Below, piece by piece: positions 54,809 to 62,846 of a stretch of DNA of 64,000 bases. The stretch's first letter is position 1, and each line of letters begins with the position of its first letter. The DNA is from Clostridia bacterium (lineage in GTDB: Bacteria; Bacillota; Clostridia; Oscillospirales; Acutalibacteraceae). The stretch lies in NCBI GenBank assembly GCA_017428085.1, contig JAFRRP010000019.1, positions 62,001-126,000 of the forward strand, read 5' to 3'. The notes under the pieces are model-generated. The model was not told the DNA's origin. It made no database searches and was given only the letters and a program-made list of their open reading frames with translations. The position numbers were made by a program, and so were the translations under genes.

Positions 54809-55869
54809 TATTCGTTACCTCCCGCCGATTTTCTGATGGCGTCCAGCACCTGATCCGGCGACGGGATGATGCCGCCGCACCGGCTGACAAGCGATACGGG
54901 CTTTTTGCATTCGGACGCCAGCTTCACGTCCTCGATCATCTGGCCCATGGAGAGTTCCACGCTGATGAACGCCTTTACCTTATCGGCTGCGGCAGCGATA
55001 GGGGCTTTGGGGAAGGGCCAAATGGTGATGGGACGGATGAGCCCCGCCTTGATTCCCTCTTTACGGGCGGCGTTGACGGCGTTGCGGCTCACTCTGGCCG
55101 CGATGCCGAAGGCCACTACGGCGATCTCTGCGTCGTCCATCAGGTACTCTTCCCAGCGCGTCTCATTGGCTTCCACTTCTTTATATCTCTCGTAGCGCGC
55201 CAGATTGGTCTGTTCCAGTTCCTCCGGTTGTAAATACAGGGAGTTGATGATATTGTGGGGGCGTTGCATTTTCGTTCCGGTGACGGCCCAGGGCTTATCT
55301 ACTGTGTGGCAGCTGGGCTCCGGCAGCGATACGGGTTCCATCATCTGGCCCATGGTGCCGTCCGCCAACAGCATGGCGGGCATGCGGTATTTGTCGGCCA
55401 GGTCGAAGGCCAGTGCCGTCAGGTCTGCCATCTCCTGCACGGAGGAGGGCGTCAGCACGATCAGGTGATAGTCGCCGTGTCCGCCGCCCTTGGTGGCCTG
55501 GAAATAGTCGCTCTGGCTGGGCTGGATGGAACCGAGCCCCGGTCCGCCGCGCTGCACGTTGACGATCAGCGCCGGCAGGTCCGCGCCAGCGATGTAGGAG
55601 ATGCCCTCCTGCTTCAATGAGACGCCCGGGCTGGAGGAGGAGGTCATGACGCGTTTGCCGGTACCGGCTACGCCGTAGACCATGTTGATGGCCGCGATCT
55701 CGCTTTCCGCCTGCAAAAACACGCCGCCGATCTTGGGCATGCGTTTGGCCATGTAGGCGGCCAGCTCCGTCTGGGGGGTGATCGGGTAGCCGAAGTAATG
55801 CAGGCAGCCCGCCCGGATGGCGGCCTCCGCAATGGCTTCGTTGCCCTTCATCAATACTTTTTCTGCCAT
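54808..55869 (-). CDS. 2-oxoacid:ferredoxin oxidoreductase, alpha subunit (VorB/KorA type)
   Basis: 353 residues, pyrimidine-binding domain plus C-terminal domain of the POR alpha family: GNEAIAEAAIRAGCLHYFGY, SSSPGVSLKQEG and GPGLGSIQPSQSDYFQ. Members of this VorB/KorA group use branched-chain 2-oxoacids or 2-oxoglutarate; the sequence alone does not decide. Starts 9 bp after the ferredoxin subunit gene. Confidence 0.93.
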   Translation of the reverse strand: MAEKVLMKGNEAIAEAAIRAGCLHYFGYPITPQTELAAYMAKRMPKIGGVFLQAESEIAAINMVYGVAGTGKRVMTSSSSPGVSLKQEGISYIAGADLPALIVNVQRGGPGLGSIQPSQSDYFQATKGGGHGDYHLIVLTPSSVQEMADLTALAFDLADKYRMPAMLLADGTMGQMMEPVSLPEPSCHTVDKPWAVTGTKMQRPHNIINSLYLQPEELEQTNLARYERYKEVEANETRWEEYLMDDAEIAVVAFGIAARVSRNAVNAARKEGIKAGLIRPITIWPFPKAPIAAAADKVKAFISVELSMGQMIEDVKLASECKKPVSLVSRCGGIIPSPDQVLDAIRKSAGGNE

Positions 55870-55878
55870 ACTCTCACC

Positions 55879-56085
55879 TCATTTTTCAACCGTGATCACG
55901 CAGTCCGGGCACATGGTAGCGCAGAACGCGCAGCCGATGCACTGGGATATGTCCGTTATCTCGGCGGGGAAATGCCCTTTTTTGTTGATCTTGTCCTTTG
56001 CGAGGACCAGCAGATGCCTGGGACAGGCCTCCACACACAGCCCGCAGCCCTTGCAGACGTCCGTCGCAAACGTCACTTTTGCCAT
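55879..56085 (-). CDS. 2-oxoacid:ferredoxin oxidoreductase, delta (ferredoxin) subunit
   Basis: 68 residues with two [4Fe-4S] motifs, CKGCGLCVEACP and CIGCAFCATMCP. Carries electrons from the TPP subunit to free ferredoxin. Precedes alpha, giving the order delta-alpha-beta-gamma usual for this class. Confidence 0.95.
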   Translation of the reverse strand: MAKVTFATDVCKGCGLCVEACPRHLLVLAKDKINKKGHFPAEITDISQCIGCAFCATMCPDCVITVEK

Positions 56086-56135
56086 AAAAACACCTCTTTA
56101 ATCAGTTTTGAGTTTTAAGAAAAAGAAATACTTCG

Positions 56136-56786
56136 CTAATATATTTTCTTTTGCAAATGCAATGGAAATACTTTTTTACATACAACGTCTTCCGCAATGC
56201 GTTCGTCAACGGAAGTGAACGCCAAAGACAGGCCGCACAGGTCGCATAATTCCTCTGTTTTGCCAAAGGTGACAACGACATCCGCCGGGGTGGTCTCCGC
56301 GCCAAGGTTGGAGTTATTGACGATCCCGGTAAAGTGCAATCCGGCTGCGGCCTCGATTTCCCGCATGACTTCCAGCGCGTCCTGTGCCGTCTGCGTCAGG
56401 GGCCGATAGAAGTTTACCACATAGAACAGGTCGAAGTCGTTTTCCTCCCGGATATAGGGGGCGAAACGCCCCAACGCATAGGCGCCACGGTCGTCTCCTC
56501 CGATATCCATGATGACATAACGGTCCTTTCGCTGAACCAACCCGTAAACGTTACTGGGCAGGGAAGGCAGGTCCACGTTGGAATTGGCAAACGGAAGGGC
56601 GATCAGCTCAATCCCGGCTTCCGCCAGTTCTGTTTCGCTGTCCTTGCTGCGGAAATAGGGATTGACGATATCAAGGTCGGCGACGGCCACCTGTTTTCCC
56701 TGTCTTTTCAACGCAAAGGCAAAGTTGACCGCGATATTCGTTTTGCCGCTGCCGTAATGGCCGCAAAAAAGATTGATACGTTTCAA
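56136..56786 (-). CDS. MinD/CobQ-like P-loop ATPase
   Basis: 216 residues. Deviant-free Walker A GHYGSGKTN near the N-terminus, switch DLDIVNPYFRSKD and Walker B-like VIMDIGGDDRGA. SIMIBI-class ATPase. It lies between an amidase gene and the oxidoreductase, a position that suggests a role in cofactor/cluster maturation or in controlling the complex, but no function is established from the sequence. 16 bp after the amidase. Confidence 0.85.
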   Translation of the reverse strand: MKRINLFCGHYGSGKTNIAVNFAFALKRQGKQVAVADLDIVNPYFRSKDSETELAEAGIELIALPFANSNVDLPSLPSNVYGLVQRKDRYVIMDIGGDDRGAYALGRFAPYIREENDFDLFYVVNFYRPLTQTAQDALEVMREIEAAAGLHFTGIVNNSNLGAETTPADVVVTFGKTEELCDLCGLSLAFTSVDERIAEDVVCKKVFPLHLQKKIY

Positions 56787-56802
56787 TTCTCAATATAATA
56801 AA

Positions 56803-57582
56803 TCAATAAATATCCGTTCTTCTGTCGCCGAAAACATTAAACCGTTCCCGTAAGAGGGGAAGACCGGAAAGGTCGATCTCAGCGTCCAGCATACATTCGT
56901 TTCCGTCGGCAATAGCCAGCGTTTTCCCTGTGGGGGAAAAAACGCATGAACCGCCGCCGAAGCTGATCCCGGGCGCTTCTCCGCAGCCGTTGCACACGCA
57001 TACGAAGCACTGGTTTTCTATGGCGCGCGCATTGGCGAGGATATGAAGATGCTCCAATCTCTGTGCGGGCCACTGTGCCACTAAAAACAATACATCCAGT
57101 CCTTTAACTGCCATTGCTCTCGTCAGCTCCGGGAATCTGACGTCATAACAGATCTCTATGCCGCAGTTTACGCCGTCAAACTGAAACAAACCTAAATGAT
57201 CGCCCGGCGTAAACCACCTGTTTTCACCCATAACGGAAAACAAATGAGTTTTATCATACCGGCCTACAGTGTTGCCGGTCCTGTCGAAGGCGTAGCAGGC
57301 GTTGAACAGACGGTTACTGCGGCGCTCCGTGACGCTGCCCGCCAATACGTTGACGTTCTTTTCCGCGGAGAAAATGGCGCACAGCGTCCTGGTGCGGGAA
57401 GCATAATCGTCCGCCGTCTCATAAAGGTTTTCCCTAGGGAAAAAGCCCGTATTCCAAAGCTCCGGCAGCACGATCACGTCCGGTTCGCCGGCAGCAGCCT
57501 GCTCCAACAGGTCCGCGGCCCTGCGGAAGTTATCTTCAGGCGTGCCAAACGACGCCGCCATTTGTATCAATGAAATCTTCAT
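56803..57582 (-). CDS. Carbon-nitrogen hydrolase, probable omega-amidase
   Basis: 259 residues, nitrilase superfamily. Triad E41 (VLPELWNTGF), K111 (RYDKTHLF) and C145 (EICYDVRFPEL). Closest in style to omega-amidases, which hydrolyse 2-oxoglutaramate or 2-oxosuccinamate to the 2-oxoacid plus ammonia. Next to a 2-oxoacid:ferredoxin oxidoreductase this makes sense as a 2-oxoacid supply, but that link is inference. 5 bp after the ligase gene. Confidence 0.87.
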   Translation of the reverse strand: MKISLIQMAASFGTPEDNFRRAADLLEQAAAGEPDVIVLPELWNTGFFPRENLYETADDYASRTRTLCAIFSAEKNVNVLAGSVTERRSNRLFNACYAFDRTGNTVGRYDKTHLFSVMGENRWFTPGDHLGLFQFDGVNCGIEICYDVRFPELTRAMAVKGLDVLFLVAQWPAQRLEHLHILANARAIENQCFVCVCNGCGEAPGISFGGGSCVFSPTGKTLAIADGNECMLDAEIDLSGLPLLRERFNVFGDRRTDIY

Positions 57583-57587
57583 TTCTC

Positions 57588-59852
57588 TTATAACTTATTC
57601 CTCTGTATCTTTCCGCTGATGGTTTTGGGAAGCTCGTCCCGGAAGACCACCACGCGCGGGTATTTATAGGGCGCCGTATGCGTCTTGACGTAGTTCTGGA
57701 TCTCTTTTTTCAGTTCCTCGGTGGGCTTGGTACCCTTGGTCAAAACGACGCTGGCTTTTACGATCTGTCCGCGCACCTCGTCCGGTACGGCGGAAACACC
57801 GCATTCCAGCACGTAGGGCAGCTCCATGATGACGCTTTCGATCTCGAACGGTCCTATGCGGTAGCCGGAGGACTTGATCACGTCGTCCACGCGGCCCACA
57901 TACCAGATAAAGCCGTCCTCATCCCGCCAGGCGGTATCGCCGGTGTGGTAATAGCCGTCGTGCCAGGCTTCCTTTGTTTTTTCCTCGTCCCGGTAATATC
58001 CCTTGAACAGGCCGCAGGGGATCTTGTCGCTGGTCTTCACCACGATCTCTCCGGTTTCGCCGTCTGGCACGGAGTTGCCGTTTTCGTCCACGATATCCAC
58101 GTCGTACAGGGGAGTGGGCTTGCCCATGCTGCCCAGCTTATGGGTGTCGCCCATCAGGTTGGCGATGACAAGCGTCAGTTCGGTCTGGCCAAAGCCCTCC
58201 ATGATCCGCAGGCCAGTAGCCTTTTCGAACTGGCGGTAGACTTCGGGGTTCAGCGCCTCGCCGGCGGTGGTCATATGCTTCACGGAGGAGAAGTCGTACT
58301 TGGAGATATCCTCTTTGATGAGCATCCGCAGAATAGTGGGCGGAGCGCAGAACGTGGTGATCTGGTATTTGGCGAACATCGGCAGGATATCCGCCGCGTT
58401 AAACCGGTCGAAATCGTAGGTAAAAACAGCGCCTTCGCACAGCCATTGGCCGTAGATCTTTCCCCACAACGCCTTTCCCCAGCCGGTATCGGAGATGGTG
58501 AAGTGCAGGCCGTTATCGGAAACGCCGTGCCAGTATTTGGCAGTGATGTAATGACCCAGCGGGTATTTGTAGCTGTGGGTGGCGATCTTCGGGTAGCCGG
58601 TGGTGCCGGAAGAGAAGAACATCAGACTGGCGTCGTCGCCGCAGGGCGTGTATTCCGAACGGTAGAAATGGGCGCTGAACATAGGCTGCTCGCCGTCGAA
58701 GTCATGCCAGCCCTCACGTTTGCCTCCCACAAGGATCTTCGTTATGGCGCCGGGGCAGTTTTCCATGCCGATCTCCGCCTGATGCGCCACGTCGCCGTCT
58801 GCGGTGCAAAGGATGGCGCTGACGCCTGCGGCATTGAAACGGTACTCGAAATCGTGGGCCTGCAGCTGATGGGTGGCCGGAATGGCGACAGCCCCTAACT
58901 TGTGGAGCCCCACCAGAGCGAACCAAAACTGATAATGGCGCTTGAGCACAAGCATCACCCGGTCGCCCTGCTGAATACCGAGGGATTTGAAGTAGTTGGC
59001 GGCCTGATTGGAGGCGCGCTTTATATCGTTGAAGGTAAAGCGGCGCTCTACCTTGTTTTTATCCACGTGGATCATGGCCAGCTTGTCCGGGCTGCGGTTG
59101 GCGATGGCGTCCACCACGTCGAAACCGAAGTTGAACTGATCCTCGTTGACGAACTCGATTTTCTTCAGCAGGCCGTTTTCGTCCTCATAGGTGTTGATAA
59201 AGCTGTCACACACCATCTTCCGGTGGCCGGGATGGGGCATGACCAGCGTCTCGCGGATGGTCTCTTCCTTTTCATCCTCGCCGGGCAGGATAATGGCGCA
59301 AAAGACACAGTCCGCGCCGTCCACGGCGATCATGCCGTGGGGCGTGGAGGAGTTGTAGTAAATGCTGTCGCCTTCATGAAGCACCTCTTTATTGGTGCCC
59401 ACCTGAACCAGCAGAGAACCCTTCAGGATCAGGTCGAATTCCTGCCCGCTGTGGCGCGTCAAGTGGATCGGCTTGTTCTGCAGCTCTTCGGAGTAGTCGT
59501 ATTTCACCCAGTAGGGCTCGGCTATTTTTTTCTTGAACAGGGGAGCAAGGTTTTCGATGGTGATGCCTTCTTCTTTTGCGGTCTGCTGTCCCTCGCCCTT
59601 GCGGGTGACTGTGTAAGAAGACAGACGGGCGCTGCTGCCTTCCAGCAGCTCCGTGATGCTGATATCAAAGGCCAGGGCGCACTTATGGATAAACGTAAAG
59701 GGCAGGTCGACGGAGCCGCTTTCGTAAGCGACGTATTCCTCCGGCGTGACTTCGGTCAAAGTGGCCATCGTGGCCTCGTCGTAGCCCATGATCTCGCGCA
59801 TTTCACGGATACGGAAAGCGATCTCGGAGATCCTTGCATTGGCAGTCGTCAT
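57588..59852 (-). CDS. XRE-cupin-acyl-CoA ligase fusion
   Basis: 754 residues in three parts. Residues 5-70: XRE-type helix-turn-helix (IREMREIMGYDEATMATLTE). About 105-185: cupin (RHSGQEFDLILKGSLLVQVG, STPHGMIAV). About 225-754: AMP-forming acyl-CoA synthetase with adenylation loop SSGTTGYPK near residue 413, GFGQTE, YHTGDTAWRDEDGF and the C-terminal catalytic Lys in KTISGKIQRNKL. The family also exists elsewhere; the acid activated is unknown. GGAGG precedes the ATG at 59852. First gene downstream of a T-box leader and head of the six-gene 2-oxoacid unit. Whether the HTH still binds DNA is open. Confidence 0.9.
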   Translation of the reverse strand: MTTANARISEIAFRIREMREIMGYDEATMATLTEVTPEEYVAYESGSVDLPFTFIHKCALAFDISITELLEGSSARLSSYTVTRKGEGQQTAKEEGITIENLAPLFKKKIAEPYWVKYDYSEELQNKPIHLTRHSGQEFDLILKGSLLVQVGTNKEVLHEGDSIYYNSSTPHGMIAVDGADCVFCAIILPGEDEKEETIRETLVMPHPGHRKMVCDSFINTYEDENGLLKKIEFVNEDQFNFGFDVVDAIANRSPDKLAMIHVDKNKVERRFTFNDIKRASNQAANYFKSLGIQQGDRVMLVLKRHYQFWFALVGLHKLGAVAIPATHQLQAHDFEYRFNAAGVSAILCTADGDVAHQAEIGMENCPGAITKILVGGKREGWHDFDGEQPMFSAHFYRSEYTPCGDDASLMFFSSGTTGYPKIATHSYKYPLGHYITAKYWHGVSDNGLHFTISDTGWGKALWGKIYGQWLCEGAVFTYDFDRFNAADILPMFAKYQITTFCAPPTILRMLIKEDISKYDFSSVKHMTTAGEALNPEVYRQFEKATGLRIMEGFGQTELTLVIANLMGDTHKLGSMGKPTPLYDVDIVDENGNSVPDGETGEIVVKTSDKIPCGLFKGYYRDEEKTKEAWHDGYYHTGDTAWRDEDGFIWYVGRVDDVIKSSGYRIGPFEIESVIMELPYVLECGVSAVPDEVRGQIVKASVVLTKGTKPTEELKKEIQNYVKTHTAPYKYPRVVVFRDELPKTISGKIQRNKL

Positions 59853-59884
59853 AGAATAAACCTCCATTCGTTTGGGAAAATCAA

Positions 59885-60002
59885 TTCGGAATTCGGAGTT
59901 CGATCTGCATCAGCTGACAGAGATAAAATAGGGAGACAGGGAAATCTGTGCAAAATTGACCGTGTAACGTCAATTTTTAAGATCATATCTCCGCACTCCG
60001 AA
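59885..60002. repeat. 118-bp element with imperfect 14-bp terminal inverted repeats
   Basis: Ends TTCGGAATTCGGAG (59885-59898) and CTCCGCACTCCGAA (59989-60002): 12 of 14 bases match as an inversion. Inside is a perfect 9-bp palindrome AAAATTGAC / GTCAATTTT (59952-59977). It sits between the T-box terminator and the ligase ribosome site, so it is part of the read-through mRNA. MITE-like in form; no coding capacity. Confidence 0.55.
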
Positions 60003-60004
60003 CT

Positions 60005-60264
60005 AAAAAACGCCCGTCTCAATTACTTGAGACGAACGTCATTTGTCCGCGGTACCACTCAAATTGCGCTTGCGCGCCCCTCAGGTTCTTACAAACCTTA
60101 TGCTTTAACGCAGCATTACGGGAACCGCCTACTGATATAAAATACTTTCGGAGCTCCGGTTCGGAAGGGATGGGAACTGAAACGCTCTTTCGCCGGGATC
60201 TCACCCTTCCCGGCTCTCTGGAGAAGACCTCGTTTCTTCCGTCTTCGTCACAACCTTTGGTCAT
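60005..60264 (-). promoter_or_regulatory. T-box riboswitch leader
   Basis: tRNA-sensing leader upstream of the XRE-cupin-ligase gene. Conserved AGAGAG and GGGTGAGA apical Stem I elements are followed by the T-box GAGTGGTACCGCGG at 60047-60060, and then a terminator (ACGTTCGTCTC / GAGACGGGCGT, loop AAGTAATT) with six T at 60005-60010. Uncharged tRNA should favour the antiterminator. The specifier loop contains AGTTCCCAT after the helix GAAACG/CGTTTC; CCC (Pro) followed by A fits best, with TTC (Phe) and TCC (Ser) as alternatives. Confidence 0.9.
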
Positions 60265-60271
60265 TGATGTT

Positions 60272-60300
60272 ATGATATCAGCAAAGTCGTGGATTGTCAA
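60272..60300 (-). promoter_or_regulatory. Promoter of the T-box leader
   Basis: Perfect TTGACA, 17 bp, TATCAT on the minus strand, placing the start about 8 bases downstream, right at the 5' end of the T-box. Bases 60301-60392, between this and the fusion gene, are AT-rich, with no clear terminator seen. Confidence 0.85.
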
Positions 60301-60392
60301 CTGTTTATTAAATCCGATTGATGAAAGATATTATCGAATCAATAAATAAAACTAATTGATCGTGATCGAATGAAATAACAAAATTCGCCGCC

Positions 60393-62846
60393 TTACAGCC
60401 CCAGTTTTTTCAAGGATTCCTCTCGCATTTTGTATTTTAAAATCTTACCGGCGGCGTTCATGGGAAAGTCGGGGGTGAAGATGAAATATCTTGGTACCTT
60501 ATGGCGGGCGATATGCGCGTTGCCGAACTCGCGCATCTCGTTCTCGTCGGAGGTTTCTCCCTCTTTCAGAATGATCCACGCGCAGGCTTCTTCTCCGTAG
60601 CGCTTGTCCGGCACGCCCACCACCTGCACGTCGCGCACCTTTTTGTGCGTCAGGTAAAATTCCTCGATCTCGCGGGGGTACAGGTTCTCGCCGCCGCGGA
60701 TGATCATATCCTTAAGCCGCCCGGTGACTTTATAATATCCCTCCTGCGTGCGGCAGCAGATGTCGCCGCTGTGAAGCCAACCCTCCTTGTCGATGGCGGC
60801 GGCGGTGGCGTGGGGCATTTTGTAGTAGCCCTTCATGATGTTGAAGCCCCGGGCCACGAACTCGCCGTTTGCGCCGTCGGGCAGATCCTCGCCCGTCTCG
60901 GGGTCGATGATCTTGCACTCCACGTTGGGGAAAGCGCTGCCAACGGTCTCCACCCGCAGGTCCTCCGGCTCGTTGACCTCGCCCATCGTACAGCCGGGGG
61001 AGGATTCCGTCTGTCCGTACACGCTTAAGATCTCCCGCATGTTCATTTCGACTGCGGCCCGGCGCATAAGATCAGGCGGGCAGTTGGCGCCCGCCATGAT
61101 GCCGGTGCGCATATGGCTGAAATCGGTCTTGGCGAAATCCTCATGCGCGAACATGGCGATGAACATAGTCGGCACGCCGTTGAAGCAGGTGATCTTCTCC
61201 TCGTTGATGCAGGCAAGGGACGATTTGGGGGAGAAATACGGCAGCGGGCAGATGGTGCCGCCGTGCGTCATCATGCTGGTCATGGAAAGCACCATGCCGA
61301 AGCAGTGGAACATGGGCACCTGGATCATCATGCGGTCCGCGGTGGAAAGGTCCATGCGGTCGCCGATGACCTTGCCGTTGTTGACGATATTCCGGTGCGT
61401 AAGCATCACGCCTTTGGGAAAGCCGGTGGTGCCGCTGGTGTACTGCATATTGCACACGTCGTCGGGTTTTACCATGGCGGCGCGGCGGCGCACTTCCTGT
61501 ACCGGAACCAGAGAAGCGCGATCCATAAATTCCTCAAACGTCAGGCAGCCGTCCATGCGGAAGCCCACGGTGACCACATTTCGCAGGAAGGGCAGCGCCT
61601 TGGAATACAGCGGCTGTCCGGGCTGAAGGTCTTTCAGCTCCGGGCAAAGCTCTTCCATGATCTCTTTATAGTCGGAATCCTTGCAGCTTTCGATCATCAC
61701 CAGCGTATGGGTATCCGACTGGCGCAGCAGATATTCCGCCTCGTGGATCTTGTAGGCGGTGTTGACGGTCACCAGTACCGCGCCGATCTTTACCGTGGCC
61801 CAGAAGGTCAGGAACCACTCCGGTACGTTGGTGGCCCAGATGGCCACATGGTGACCGGGCTTGACGCCCAATGAGATCAGCGCCGCCGCTGCGGCGTCCA
61901 CGTCCTTACGGAATTGGGAGTACGTGCGCTTGTAATCCGGCGCGGAATAGCGGATGGCCCACTGATCGGGGAAGGTTTCCGCCATTACATCCAGCACCTC
62001 GGAAAAGGTCTTGTCGATCACTTCATACTTGGGCCATACGAAGCTGCCGGAACCGGCCCGGTTGCGATACAATCCCTGCGTCGGCGTCTGGGAACGGTCT
62101 ACGCCCGCCAGGTAGCTGTTGAAATGCGTCAGCACGATATCCGGATCGGATATATCGTCGTTATGATCCACGCAGACGAAGCCCTCATAATTCAGGGAAC
62201 GCAGCGCGTCAAGATATTCCTGTACAGGAAGCTCGCCCTCGCCGATCAGCACGTCGGTATCGTCCTTCCGGTCGCCCAGCCGCACGTACCTGATATAAGC
62301 GCCCAGCGTGCGGATAGTGTCCTCCGCGCTCTCCTTGGCGGAAAAGAAAGTCTCGCGTACGTTCCACGCGGCGCCAAGAGAGGCGGAAGCGAAATAATTG
62401 ATGATATCCAGCACGTTCTGCGTATCGGCCAGACAGCGTTCCGTTTCAAACAGAAGCGAAACGTCCTCCGCCTCCGCTTTTTTGATGGCCGGCAGCAGCG
62501 CGTCGGCAAGCGCTTGCGGTTCATGCTTTTCATTTATTCTGACAATGACGTTTTCCACGCCGGCCATGGCGGCGGCGTCAACGTATCGCGTGAGCAATTC
62601 GGAGGAAACGTCGCATTGATCAAGAAATCCCGGCACGGTAAGGGCGGCAACGGTCAGGCCGCGGTTGTGCAGCTTGCGCTTGGCGTCCGGCACGTTGCCG
62701 CGGATCAGGATGCTGTCCTTTTGCGTCTTGCGTTCCGTCAGGGCGTCATACAACTCAAATCCGGCGTAACTGTAATCATATGCTGTTTTGCAGAGGTCCA
62801 GGAATGAGCCCCGTTTGACCTCGCTTGTCGAAAAAGCTAATTTCAT
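60393..62846 (-). CDS. TIM-barrel (sugar isomerase-like) / acyl-CoA ligase fusion
   Basis: 817 residues. Residues 1-255: AP-endonuclease-2 / xylose-isomerase-like TIM barrel (MKLAFSTSEVKRGSFLDL, VSLLFETERCLADT, GFVCVDHNDDISD). Residues 285-817: AMP-forming acyl-CoA synthetase with adenylation loop YTSGTTGFPKG near 467, SVYGQTESSPG, LHSGDICCR and the C-terminal NAAGKILKYKMRE with the catalytic Lys. Fusion of an isomerase-type barrel to a ligase is unusual. Its ATG overlaps the stop of the LeuA-like gene by 1 bp, so the two are coupled. No promoter of its own was seen; substrate unknown. Confidence 0.87.
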   Translation of the reverse strand: MKLAFSTSEVKRGSFLDLCKTAYDYSYAGFELYDALTERKTQKDSILIRGNVPDAKRKLHNRGLTVAALTVPGFLDQCDVSSELLTRYVDAAAMAGVENVIVRINEKHEPQALADALLPAIKKAEAEDVSLLFETERCLADTQNVLDIINYFASASLGAAWNVRETFFSAKESAEDTIRTLGAYIRYVRLGDRKDDTDVLIGEGELPVQEYLDALRSLNYEGFVCVDHNDDISDPDIVLTHFNSYLAGVDRSQTPTQGLYRNRAGSGSFVWPKYEVIDKTFSEVLDVMAETFPDQWAIRYSAPDYKRTYSQFRKDVDAAAAALISLGVKPGHHVAIWATNVPEWFLTFWATVKIGAVLVTVNTAYKIHEAEYLLRQSDTHTLVMIESCKDSDYKEIMEELCPELKDLQPGQPLYSKALPFLRNVVTVGFRMDGCLTFEEFMDRASLVPVQEVRRRAAMVKPDDVCNMQYTSGTTGFPKGVMLTHRNIVNNGKVIGDRMDLSTADRMMIQVPMFHCFGMVLSMTSMMTHGGTICPLPYFSPKSSLACINEEKITCFNGVPTMFIAMFAHEDFAKTDFSHMRTGIMAGANCPPDLMRRAAVEMNMREILSVYGQTESSPGCTMGEVNEPEDLRVETVGSAFPNVECKIIDPETGEDLPDGANGEFVARGFNIMKGYYKMPHATAAAIDKEGWLHSGDICCRTQEGYYKVTGRLKDMIIRGGENLYPREIEEFYLTHKKVRDVQVVGVPDKRYGEEACAWIILKEGETSDENEMREFGNAHIARHKVPRYFIFTPDFPMNAAGKILKYKMREESLKKLGL

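Noticed and set aside
60019-60300. Possible 93-residue minus-strand protein
   Set aside because: It lies wholly inside the T-box leader and its promoter.
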